Shown in pieces: positions 28,303 through 37,224 of a stretch of 64,000 bases of DNA. Position numbers and translations under genes: made by a program. Positions within the stretch are counted from its first letter, which is position 1. Each line of letters begins with the position of its first letter. Under the pieces are notes generated by a model. The model searched no databases, was not told where the DNA came from, and was given only the letters and a program-made list of their open reading frames with translations. This DNA is from Terriglobales bacterium (GTDB taxonomy: Bacteria > Acidobacteriota > Terriglobia > Bryobacterales > Bryobacteraceae): assembly GCA_021372245.1 (NCBI GenBank), contig JAJFUV010000042.1, positions 1 through 64,000 of the forward strand. Reading direction: 5' to 3'.

Positions 28303-29229
28303 CTAGCGCAACAACTCAGCGATGCGCGGCGCCAGTTCCTCGTAGGTCATCTTGCCGGGCTGGAAGAGCCGAACGACGCCCTGGCGATCCACAAGCACCA
28401 TGGTCGGCACCGTGCTCGAACCATACAACCGGAGATTGTCAACGCCGACGGGAACGAAGGCGTTTTCGAGCCCGGTGTAGGTTTCGCCGCGGACCTTCTC
28501 GATGTACCGCATTTCCTCGGCGGGGGTGGCGTCCTCACCGCGCTTGGTGTAGCCGTACAATGCTGTCGGTAGATAGAACTCCAAGCCCTTGGGGCCGAAT
28601 TCCGATTGGATTTTCGCCAGTACGGGAGCCATCGCCTTGCACTCAGGGCACCAATGCGCCCAGAAGTACAGGACCACCGGGTGACCCTTTTGGCTCGCCA
28701 GCGGCTCAGGCTTGCGGCCCACATACTGCTTCAAATCGAGGGCCGGAGCGGTCTTGCCCACCAGGACCAGCATGTTGAGGTTCTTCTGAAGACGGATGCC
28801 GAGAGTGGTGTCGCCATAGGCTTTGATTTCGCGCTCGAGCAACTCGATAGCCGCACTGTCCTCATGGCGCCTGGACATTACCTGCGCCTCCACCTCAATG
28901 GCGGCGCCTAGCGCAGTGGCCAGGAAGCGGTCCGCGTCGATCGAGCGGCCCTTCAAAAGCGCTTCTACCAGGGTGCGCGCGCGGCCGGCATAGTTGGTGG
29001 CCGAGTCCAGGCGGTGGCGCTCCAGCGCTCCGCGGCCCATCCAACTGATCGCCGCCGCCAGCTCGCTAGTGGCACCGTGTTCAGAATAGTAGTTGCGCAC
29101 GCGCTTGTCGGCGGCGGTGAAATTGTCGCGGCCGATGAGCGCGCGCACCTCGGTGACCAGTTCCGATTTAGGCGCGGGCGCGGCAGCGACGAGCAGTGGC
29201 ATCAACAACAGGGCAATCGTAGTCCTCAT
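28303..29229 (-). CDS. TlpA-like thioredoxin-fold protein, secreted
   Basis: 308 residues. An N-terminal signal (MRTTIALLLMPLLVAAAPAP) is followed by a helical region of about 130 residues and a C-terminal thioredoxin fold with WAHWCPECK. The redox-active Cys pair is of the CxxC type, and a cis-Pro motif follows in SSTVPTMVLVDRQG. It probably reduces or isomerises disulfides of exported proteins. ATG 29229 is chosen because GGAGG lies six bases upstream, and this ATG overlaps the stop of the preceding gene (ATGA). An in-frame ATG four codons earlier would destroy that spacing. Confidence 0.83.
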   Translation of the reverse strand: MRTTIALLLMPLLVAAAPAPKSELVTEVRALIGRDNFTAADKRVRNYYSEHGATSELAAAISWMGRGALERHRLDSATNYAGRARTLVEALLKGRSIDADRFLATALGAAIEVEAQVMSRRHEDSAAIELLEREIKAYGDTTLGIRLQKNLNMLVLVGKTAPALDLKQYVGRKPEPLASQKGHPVVLYFWAHWCPECKAMAPVLAKIQSEFGPKGLEFYLPTALYGYTKRGEDATPAEEMRYIEKVRGETYTGLENAFVPVGVDNLRLYGSSTVPTMVLVDRQGVVRLFQPGKMTYEELAPRIAELLR

Positions 29230-30263
29230 GAATTCCTCCATTCACGCAGCCAGCGCAGACTGGCTTCGAGATCTTCGCGCTCGCGAGCGGCGGTTTCCTG
29301 CTTGGAAGCCGCCGGGACGGGCGCCTGGCGCGGTTTTCCTTTCTCGGCCAACGTAAGAAAACGAGCGAATTCCCAAGCCGGTGTCTTCCGGTAGGCCTGC
29401 CAAAAACCCGGTTCCATGAATCGCTGCACCACCGGGCCCGTGATGATGACTTCCAGAGAGACCGTTTTGCCCGGACACAACTCGGCGAACCGGCTCAAGT
29501 AACCGTCGATGCCGACGTTGCCTTCGCCCAAGCGCACCCACTGGACCGCGCTGCCTTCCGCGGTTCGCCACACGGCGCTGTCGCGCAGATGCGAGGTCAG
29601 CACGTACGGCGCCAGGGTTTCCAGCGTGAGGTGCGGGTCTTCGATGGCCCACAGCGGGTTGCCGGAGTCCAGGCAGGATCCGACGATGCCGGTCCCCGCC
29701 TCTTCGATGAGCGTTTTCACCTCGCGCGCCTGCATGTCTCCGGCGTGATTCTCGATGGCGATCTTCAAGCCGCTGGCGAGGATGCGCGACCGCGAGGCGC
29801 GCAGCACCTTCACGGCATTCTCGATGTGCTCGTCGATGGAGAGCTTGCCCCGGCGGTCGCCGCCGTGTCCCAGGAAGGCGCGCACGATAGGCGACCCGAG
29901 GATGCGGGCTGCGTTGAGCATCCTGGCGAGTTGTTCCTCCGCCGTGCCCTGATTGGGATCGAAGGCGCTGGAAGTCGGACAGACGGAGCGCATTCCGACC
30001 TCGATCTGGATCCCCAGCCGGTCGGCGTGCTCGCGGACCTTCTTGAGGTGCGCCTCCTCCAGTCCGCCCAGGAAGCGGATTTCGGAGAAGTGCACCACCT
30101 GGACCTTCTGCCGGGCGCAGTAATCCAGGTGCTCAAACGGCGTCCAGTCCTGGTTGCGAAGACTGAACAGATCGATGCCGATTCGCAAAGGCACTTTCGT
30201 TTGCATGGCGCGAATTTGCCCCACGCCGGCGGCCGCTGCCGCGCAGAAAGTTCGACGGCGCAT
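29226..30263 (-). CDS. Sugar phosphate isomerase/epimerase family protein, exported
   Basis: Xylose-isomerase-like TIM barrel of 345 residues with an N-terminal signal (MRRRTFCAAAAAGVGQIRA, Tat-like). Barrel features include GIDLFSLRN, VVHFSEIRFLG, IAIENHAGDM, GSCLDSGNPLW and VSLEVIITGP, giving the usual Glu/Asp/His metal set of the family. ATG 30263 is chosen since GATAAT lies exactly six bases upstream and the signal starts there; a GTG at 30278 is in frame. The substrate is unknown. It is translationally coupled to the TlpA-like gene. Confidence 0.82.
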   Translation of the reverse strand: MRRRTFCAAAAAGVGQIRAMQTKVPLRIGIDLFSLRNQDWTPFEHLDYCARQKVQVVHFSEIRFLGGLEEAHLKKVREHADRLGIQIEVGMRSVCPTSSAFDPNQGTAEEQLARMLNAARILGSPIVRAFLGHGGDRRGKLSIDEHIENAVKVLRASRSRILASGLKIAIENHAGDMQAREVKTLIEEAGTGIVGSCLDSGNPLWAIEDPHLTLETLAPYVLTSHLRDSAVWRTAEGSAVQWVRLGEGNVGIDGYLSRFAELCPGKTVSLEVIITGPVVQRFMEPGFWQAYRKTPAWEFARFLTLAEKGKPRQAPVPAASKQETAAREREDLEASLRWLREWRNS

Positions 30264-30269
30264 CTCCAT

Positions 30270-30275
30270 ATTATC
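30270..30275 (-). promoter_or_regulatory. Putative -10 element (GATAAT) of the exported isomerase gene
   Basis: GATAAT on the minus strand is followed by six bases and ATG 30263, within the 21-base gap after galU. It would give the isomerase-TlpA pair its own leaderless promoter. Confidence 0.35.
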
Positions 30276-30284
30276 CACGCTGCG

Positions 30285-31169
30285 CTACAGTTTGAGCGAC
30301 TTCAGGTACGTGCGGAACTTGCCTCCCAGGTCGGGCCGCGCCAACGCAAACTCCACGGTGGCCTGCAGGAAGCCCAGCTTGTCGCCCGCGTCGTATCGCT
30401 TCCCTTCGAATCGATAACCGTAGATAGGACGGGTCCTCAACAAGTGCCGCAGAGCATCGGTGAGCTGAATCTCGCCCCCTGCCCCGGGTTGACTCTGCTC
30501 GATGGACTCGAAGATGTCCGGCGTAAGGATGTAGCGTCCGATGATGGCGAGGTTCGACGGCGCCTTATGCGCGGGCGGCTTCTCCACCAAGTCGCTGACG
30601 CGGTAGAGCCGGTCCGAAGTGCCGTTGAAAGCGACCGGCTCGGCGGCCACTACACCGTAGGCGGAGATCCTATCGTGAGGGACCTCCATGAGAGCGAGGA
30701 CGCTGGCGCCGTATTCGTTGTAAACATCCAGAAGCTGCTGCAAGCAAGGTTTGGGAGCGTCGATCACGTCGTCGCTGAGCACGACCGCGAAAGGCTCCTG
30801 GCCCACAAGTTCGCGGGCCCGCAGTACCGCGTGTCCCAGCCCCAGCGCTTCCTTCTGCCGGATGTAGGAGACGTCGATCATGTCCGAAACGCGCCGCACG
30901 CTGGCGAGCAAATCCATCCGGTTGCGCCGTTCCAGGAGATTTTCGAGCTCGAAGCTTACGTCGAAATGATCCTCGATGGCGCTCTTGCCCCGGCCTGTGA
31001 CGATGATAATGTCGCGGATGCCGGAACGCACGGATTCCTCCACGGCGTATTGAATGAGCGGCTTGTCGACCAGCGGCAGCATCTCCTTCGGTTGGGCCTT
31101 GGTGGCAGGTAGAAAGCGAGTGCCCAAGCCCGCGGCGGGGAACACGGCCTTCCTCACTTGGGGAGTCAT
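30285..31169 (-). CDS. galU: UTP-glucose-1-phosphate uridylyltransferase
   Basis: Makes UDP-glucose from glucose 1-phosphate and UTP for exopolysaccharide, trehalose and cell-envelope sugars. From ATG 31169 the protein has 294 residues. Motifs are VFPAAGLGTRFLPATKAQPKEM at the nucleotide site (seen as GLGTRF plus the Lys-Glu-Met element), VDKPLIQYAVEE, LGHAVLRA, VLSDDVID and GEIQLTDAL. All are characteristic of bacterial GalU. TACAAT seven bases before ATG 31169 and no Shine-Dalgarno suggest leaderless translation; ATG 31178 (three residues more) is the alternative. Extension further upstream is unsupported. Confidence 0.94.
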   Translation of the reverse strand: MTPQVRKAVFPAAGLGTRFLPATKAQPKEMLPLVDKPLIQYAVEESVRSGIRDIIIVTGRGKSAIEDHFDVSFELENLLERRNRMDLLASVRRVSDMIDVSYIRQKEALGLGHAVLRARELVGQEPFAVVLSDDVIDAPKPCLQQLLDVYNEYGASVLALMEVPHDRISAYGVVAAEPVAFNGTSDRLYRVSDLVEKPPAHKAPSNLAIIGRYILTPDIFESIEQSQPGAGGEIQLTDALRHLLRTRPIYGYRFEGKRYDAGDKLGFLQATVEFALARPDLGGKFRTYLKSLKL

Positions 31170-31176
31170 CTTCTCC

Positions 31177-31182
31177 ATTGTA
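31177..31182 (-). promoter_or_regulatory. Putative -10 element (TACAAT) of galU
   Basis: On the minus strand TACAAT is followed by seven bases and ATG 31169. It overlaps the alternative start ATG 31178, which argues for the downstream start. Confidence 0.45.
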
Positions 31183-31543
31183 TGCGCGGGAGTCCCGTGT
31201 GCAGGAGATGACGGACCATGCACTACAACGCCGGGGCGCGCCGCGTTGCCATCACTATCGCAGCAGTGCATTGCCAACCCACTTACTATTTATTACTGCC
31301 TTTTCAGATCCTGGCCTAACACCCTGTACTGTTCTGTACTTTCCAGCTAACTCCGATGGACCTTCGCTCCCACACTATTTAGCCACGCTCTCGTGCTGGT
31401 CATGGGCCTGGACGACAGCGTCCGGCGCGTCATGATGGCTCTGTATGCCCTCATGACGGCCTATGGGACGTTATGGGACGATTGTCGATGCCGGTCGAAG
31501 ACACAGAAACATGCCGCACTTACGAAGCTCGCGAGGGAGATGT
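31183..31543 (+). other. Long intergenic stretch without a recognisable gene
   Basis: About 360 bases between galU and the OB-fold gene, lower in GC than its surroundings. Short frames exist, but none has a family motif, a good ribosome site or typical codon use. A short direct repeat (TATGGGACG at 31462-31470 and 31472-31480) is the only structure noted. It could be decayed or recently acquired DNA. Confidence 0.5.
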
Positions 31544-31558
31544 TACACTTATAAGAGA

Positions 31559-31948
31559 ATGCCCTTAAACACGACCTGCATGTGCGGTCACCATGATAAT
31601 CAGCATCTCCAAAACGCCGGTCCCTGCACCTATCATAGGGGTGGAGAATACTGTGGGTGCGATCGCTTTCGTCCGTTTCGAGTGTACATGCCATCGAGCG
31701 AGGCGGTTCCCGCGAAGGGCAAATGGATCACTATCACAGGCGAAGTGAGGAAGGTGGGGAAGGACACCAGGGACGCACCCTGCCTTGCGCTCAAGACCGA
31801 TCCCCCGGTTGACTCCGTCCAATGTGTGTTCCCGGCATCCAGCACCGGCCGTTTGGCAACGGTCACGGTGGGTTCACGTGTAGTGATCAGGGGCCGGTGC
31901 GACGGCACGCCGTTGAACGCCGTTCTTCGAGAGTGTCAACTGTTCTGA
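31559..31948 (+). CDS. Cys/His-cluster protein with OB-fold (tRNA_anti-like) domain
   Basis: 129 residues from ATG 31559. The N-terminus has a dense Cys/His cluster: Cys7, Cys9, His11, His12, His16, Cys23, His26, Cys32 and Cys34 (CMCGHHDNQH, then GPC, then YCGCDRF), likely to bind one or two metal ions. From about residue 52 a beta-rich segment (ITITGEVRKVG, SVQCVFP, VTVGSRVVIRGRCDG, LRECQLF) resembles OB-fold domains of the tRNA_anti-like family. A nucleic-acid or ligand-binding role is possible but unproven. TACACT nine bases before the ATG could be a near-leaderless -10. Base composition is lower in GC than neighbours, hinting at transfer. Confidence 0.65.
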   Translation: MPLNTTCMCGHHDNQHLQNAGPCTYHRGGEYCGCDRFRPFRVYMPSSEAVPAKGKWITITGEVRKVGKDTRDAPCLALKTDPPVDSVQCVFPASSTGRLATVTVGSRVVIRGRCDGTPLNAVLRECQLF

Positions 31949-32065
31949 GGGGGTGCCCCAGGGGATCGCGCAGGAGCCCGCAGGACGAGCCGGTACCCGC
32001 CTGGGTAGCGTGGAGCCGGGCAGGGCCGAGTAAGCGCCGGTCTCCCCGCTGAGCCGCCGGTTGTG
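31949..32065 (+). other. GC-rich intergenic block with self-complementary segments
   Basis: About 117 bases between the OB-fold and TPR genes. TACCC (31994-31998) and GGGTA (32003-32007) can form a hairpin with a four-base loop, and GCCGG/CCGG(G) segments flank it. It does not match the SRP RNA core, the TPP, SAM or cobalamin riboswitch consensus, or a tRNA. It may be a structured leader or an unclassified RNA; identity unknown. Confidence 0.25.
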
Positions 32066-32071
32066 CATAAT
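32066..32071 (+). promoter_or_regulatory. Putative -10 element (CATAAT) of the TPR gene
   Basis: CATAAT is followed by seven bases and ATG 32079. Two ATGs within the spacer (32070, 32073) are in frame but would lie at or before the transcription start. Confidence 0.4.
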
Positions 32072-32078
32072 GATGCTA

Positions 32079-32561
32079 ATGGCCGACGAGCGCTTCCAGT
32101 TCGCCGTGGAACTGTATGAGAAAGCGCATCAGCTTTGCCGCCAGGGTGACGCCGAGTTGGCGCTGGATTTGTGCCGGCGGTCGCTTGAGCTGCACGCCAC
32201 CGCGGAAGCGCGCACGCTGCTTGGCTGGATCTATCACAACCAGGGCCGGACGGACGACGCCATCGCCGAGTGCAAGAAAGCCGTCGAACTCGATCCGGAC
32301 CTTGGCAATCCTTACAACGACATCGGGGCGTACCTGATCGAAAAGGGCGACTACGACGCCGCCATCGGATGGCTCGAAAAGGCCACGCGCAGCCGCCGGT
32401 ATCGAAGCTACCACTTCCCTTGGTACAATCTGGGCCGGGCGTATGCCGCGCAGGAATTGTTCAAACGCGCGGCGGAGTGCTTCGAGCAAGCCCTGGAGAT
32501 CGAGCCGGACTACAAAGAAGCCGCAGAAGCATTGCAGCGGCTAAAGCGGCTGGTCCAGTAG
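32079..32561 (+). CDS. Tetratricopeptide repeat protein
   Basis: 160-residue cytoplasmic protein made almost wholly of TPR helices: about four repeats, clearest in TLLGWIYHNQGRTDDAIAECKKAVELDPD, PYNDIGAYLIEKGDYDAAI and WYNLGRAYAAQELFKRAAECFEQALEIEPDY (described here by their canonical W/L/G/Y/A/P positions). TPR domains mediate protein binding; no partner is evident. The 3' end overlaps the convergent GT87 gene by 52 bases. Confidence 0.88.
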   Translation: MADERFQFAVELYEKAHQLCRQGDAELALDLCRRSLELHATAEARTLLGWIYHNQGRTDDAIAECKKAVELDPDLGNPYNDIGAYLIEKGDYDAAIGWLEKATRSRRYRSYHFPWYNLGRAYAAQELFKRAAECFEQALEIEPDYKEAAEALQRLKRLVQ

Positions 32562-33655
32562 ACGCGCACGTTTTCGACGGCCAGCGTAACCAGGAATATT
32601 ACTAGCGCGAGGGCCGGAGCGGCTGACCATGGCGGTCCGGCGAGACCGATCAGGTACGGGATGGGGATTGCCACGGTTGCCGCTGCAAGCCGCGTCCAGC
32701 GGTCTCGCGATTCGAAGATCGCCAGCCACACTCCCAGCAACAACAACGCGGCGTCGTAGCCGTAAACATGGGGCGCAACCAGTAGCGCGCCGCAAGAGGT
32801 TCCTGCCACGAGACGCCACAACGGCGCCCGCCATACGGCCGCGACGGTGGCCAGCACTACCGCGGTGCCGAACAGGAACGATAGGCCGCCTGATTCGACG
32901 CCCGCATTCGCCAGGAGGCTGTATATGTTCACCATCTTTTCCGGCGATGGCGACAGGCGCTCGATGTTTTTCATCTGGAGCAGTGCGATGTACTGGCTTA
33001 CGCCCGTGCGGCCGCCGATCGCAAACGACGCCGCGCCCAACGCCAGAGAAACGACTGAGAATCCGGCCAGCGCGCGCCATCGCCGCGATACAGCGAGTGT
33101 GAGCGGCCAGAGCATGAACAGGTGGAACTTGACCAATCCGAATGCGAGCGCCGCCCCAGAGAACGAGTCACGGTGACGCTCCGCGAGGGTGTAAAACCCG
33201 ATGACCACCGCGAGAAACACCACACAGTCCTGACCGTGCGCAATGCCCAGTGCTGCGGGCGCGAACAACGCGCCGAAAACCAGCGCATCAGGACCGAATC
33301 GCCGCCACCCCCAAGTCCAACACGCCAGAAGCAGAACGGTTTGAAATGCGACCCAGACGACGAAAGCCCGGTTGAACTCCAGCGCGGCCAGCGGCGACAA
33401 GATTGTCGCATAGAAGTGTGGGCGGACGAACGGGATTAGGGTGGCCGTGCGCGGCACCAACGTGCGTTCAGTGGCAAGCTGCGTTGTAGGATCGTAAAGC
33501 GAAGCAACTTGGCCCGTGCGCGCCAGCCTCGCGCCCGTGTAAAGGTTCAGGAAATCGTGATGCCGCGCACCGGGCACGATCAGAAAAGCCATCGCCGTCC
33601 ACAACACTGCTGCCACAAGAACCGTGCCGAGTGCCACCCAAGAAGGCCGTTGCAT
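32510..33655 (-). CDS. GT87-like (DUF2029) membrane glycosyltransferase
   Basis: 381 residues with about ten predicted membrane segments. HHDFLNLYTGARL after the first helix, then ASLYDP, resemble the first periplasmic loop of GT87 polyprenyl-phosphate-dependent mannosyltransferases, where an Asp pair is catalytic. RPHFYATILSPLAAL and later AHGQDCVVFLAVVIGF also fit. It likely adds a sugar to an envelope glycan; donor and acceptor are unknown. Its last 17 codons overlap the TPR gene tail to tail. It is divergent from the ferredoxin gene with 75 bases between starts. Confidence 0.8.
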   Translation of the reverse strand: MQRPSWVALGTVLVAAVLWTAMAFLIVPGARHHDFLNLYTGARLARTGQVASLYDPTTQLATERTLVPRTATLIPFVRPHFYATILSPLAALEFNRAFVVWVAFQTVLLLACWTWGWRRFGPDALVFGALFAPAALGIAHGQDCVVFLAVVIGFYTLAERHRDSFSGAALAFGLVKFHLFMLWPLTLAVSRRWRALAGFSVVSLALGAASFAIGGRTGVSQYIALLQMKNIERLSPSPEKMVNIYSLLANAGVESGGLSFLFGTAVVLATVAAVWRAPLWRLVAGTSCGALLVAPHVYGYDAALLLLGVWLAIFESRDRWTRLAAATVAIPIPYLIGLAGPPWSAAPALALVIFLVTLAVENVRVYWTSRFSRCNASAASL

Positions 33656-33730
33656 TTGTATGAGCCTGTTCCATTATGTTATAGGTACGTCGTCGGCGAA
33701 TGCTCCGACCTTGCTGGGAGAGGACGACTT

Positions 33731-33991
33731 ATGGCTTATGTGATTGCGGAACCCTGCATCGGTACGAAAGACACTGCCTGTGTGGACGCCTGTCCGGTGG
33801 ACTGCATCCACCCGCGCAAGGATGAGGCTGAATTCGAGGCCGCGGAGATGCTGTACATCGATCCGGTCGAGTGCATCGATTGCGGTGCCTGTGTTCCGGT
33901 GTGCCCGGTGTCGGCCATCTTTGCGATTGACGACCTGCCGGAGAAGTGGGCGTTCTTCGCCCAGAAGAATGCCGAACATTACGGCCGGTAG
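33731..33991 (+). CDS. Ferredoxin, two-cluster type
   Basis: 86-residue electron carrier. Cys residues at the N-terminal site (CVDACPVDCIHP, with an earlier Cys in EPCIGTKDTAC) and the second motif CIDCGACVPVCPVSAI would hold two iron-sulfur clusters, one of them possibly 3Fe-4S as in seven-iron ferredoxins. Between them is an acidic DEAEFEAAEMLYIDP stretch. ATG 33731 is preceded by GGGAGAGGA. Its last 13 bases overlap the convergent queD gene. Its partner oxidoreductase is not identifiable here. Confidence 0.9.
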   Translation: MAYVIAEPCIGTKDTACVDACPVDCIHPRKDEAEFEAAEMLYIDPVECIDCGACVPVCPVSAIFAIDDLPEKWAFFAQKNAEHYGR

Positions 33992-34351
33992 GCCGCGATC
34001 GACGTATCGGTTTCCCAAAGCCGCACTTCCACCAGGCGTGCGTCAGTAGCGCGCAGCGACGCGGCAAGGTCCTTCGCCAGTTCGTCGCAAAACCAGCGCG
34101 CCATGTTTTCGGCTGAGGGGTTCAGCGTGTCGAATGGGGGTATGTCGTTCAGGAACTTGTGATCCACGCGCTCGATGATCCCGTTCAGCACGCGCTTCAC
34201 TTCATGGAAATCCACCAGCAGGCCCGCCGCATCCAGTTGTTCGCCTTCCAGCGTGACGTGGATCTTGTAGTTGTGCCCGTGCACGTTCTCACACTTGCCG
34301 TGGTAGTTGCGCAGGGCGTGCCCGGCGGCGAAGGTCTCTTCTACTGTCACT

Positions 34352-34359
<8 letters not shown>
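33979..34359 (-). CDS. queD: 6-carboxy-5,6,7,8-tetrahydropterin synthase (QueD / PTPS family)
   Basis: 126 residues from ATG 34359. It converts 7,8-dihydroneopterin triphosphate to 6-carboxytetrahydropterin for queuosine synthesis, or is a related PTPS. The zinc ligands are His14 (AAGHALRNY), His27 and His29 (VHGHNY), and Cys23 lies in the catalytic position. LVDFHEVK and PSAENMARWF are also typical. The ATG lies eight bases inside the end of the upstream helicase gene, so translation is probably coupled. Other que genes are not in the window. Confidence 0.9.
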
Positions 34360-36283
<1,924 letters not shown>

Positions 36284-36290
36284 TAACTTC

Positions 36291-36296
36291 AGTATA
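36291..36296 (-). promoter_or_regulatory. Putative -10 element (TATACT) of the helicase gene
   Basis: TATACT on the minus strand, seven bases, then GTG 36283. No Shine-Dalgarno is present. A longer in-frame extension upstream overlaps the isomerase gene and is rejected. Confidence 0.45.
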
Positions 36297-36321
36297 GAAG
36301 CCGGGTGAGGCGTGACGCGGC

Positions 36322-37200
36322 TTAGACGGCTGAGTACTTCGCCGTCAGTTGCCGCAGCTTCGCGATCAGGCGCGGCACGGCGGTCTCCGGCGCTTCCTTG
36401 TCTTCGTATTCGAGCGCCAGATAACCCCGGTAGCCGGCTTGGGCGAGCATCTTCAGGATGCGGTCCCAATCCGACGGGATGCGCTTGCCGGTTTCGTCAC
36501 GGATGAGCGTCTTCAACTGCACGTTCGCCGCATACGGCAGGCACATCTCGATTTCCTTGTAAGGATCTATGTTGAAGTTTCCCGTATCCAGGTTCACGCC
36601 GACCCACGGCGAATTCACTTTCCTGACGATCTTCAGGACGGTTTCGGCACGCGCGGTGATGCCGCCATGATCCTCCAATCCGAGGATGACGCCCTTGCTC
36701 GCGGCGTACTCCGACGAGCGTTGAAGCACTTCCACCACCCAATCGACGGCCTGGTCGTCCGTAGCACCCTTGGGCACGGTGCCGCCGAACACTCGAATGT
36801 GTCCGGCGCCGAGCCGCACCGCCACGTCCACCCACTTCTTCACTTCCTCGGCCTCTTTCACCCGGAGTTCGGGCGTCGGCTGCGTCATGACGCTACGGAT
36901 GGCGATGCTGTAGATGGAAACGCAGGACTTGTACGCCGTGCGGCGCACGGAGTTGAGGAACTGATCGGATGTGTCCGGGAACCAATAAACAGTCATGTCC
37001 ATGCCTTCGGCGCCCAGATCCGCAGTGAGGCGAATCAGGTCTTCGTAGGTCATGGTTTTGGCCTTCAGCGCTTCCCGGAACGAATAAGCGCAGATGGCGG
37101 GCTTCAGAAGGGCTTTGTTTCCCGTAGCTGCCACAGCGGGAATGGAAAGAGATGATAGCGTTGCAGCCGGCAGGCTGAACATGAGTTCTCGACGATTCAT
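36322..37200 (-). CDS. Sugar phosphate isomerase/epimerase family protein, exported
   Basis: 292-residue xylose-isomerase-like TIM barrel with a signal-like start (MNRRELMFSLPAATLSSLSIPAVAA). Barrel signatures include GLEDHGGITARAE, WVGVNLDTGNFN and YLALEYEDKEAPE, which carry the metal-binding Glu, Asp and final Glu. The reaction is unknown. It is only distantly like the other exported isomerase at 29226-30263. TAGCAT six bases before ATG 37200 suggests leaderless expression. It is divergent from der with 24 bases between the start codons. Confidence 0.83.
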   Translation of the reverse strand: MNRRELMFSLPAATLSSLSIPAVAATGNKALLKPAICAYSFREALKAKTMTYEDLIRLTADLGAEGMDMTVYWFPDTSDQFLNSVRRTAYKSCVSIYSIAIRSVMTQPTPELRVKEAEEVKKWVDVAVRLGAGHIRVFGGTVPKGATDDQAVDWVVEVLQRSSEYAASKGVILGLEDHGGITARAETVLKIVRKVNSPWVGVNLDTGNFNIDPYKEIEMCLPYAANVQLKTLIRDETGKRIPSDWDRILKMLAQAGYRGYLALEYEDKEAPETAVPRLIAKLRQLTAKYSAV

Positions 37201-37206
37201 GAGCCG

Positions 37207-37216
37207 ATGCTATCAT
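37207..37216. promoter_or_regulatory. Overlapping divergent -10 elements, isomerase gene and der
   Basis: On the minus strand TAGCAT (37207-37212) lies six bases from ATG 37200. On the plus strand TATCAT (37211-37216) lies eight bases from ATG 37225. They share two bases, and the whole intergenic space is 24 bases, too short for two independent full promoters without overlap. Confidence 0.45.
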
Positions 37217-37224
37217 GAACATCG

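Noticed and set aside
26968..28572. Long plus-strand open frame opposite the amidohydrolase
   Set aside because: Composition is that of an antisense shadow; the minus-strand gene has clear motifs and signal.
31178..31435. Short frames in the gene-free stretch after galU
   Set aside because: No ribosome site, atypical residue composition and no motif.
31462..31480. Direct repeat TATGGGACG twice, ten bases apart
   Set aside because: Only two copies and no associated element; not enough for a regulatory site or array.
31949..32065. SRP RNA or riboswitch
   Set aside because: The conserved SRP core and the boxes of TPP, SAM and cobalamin riboswitches are absent.
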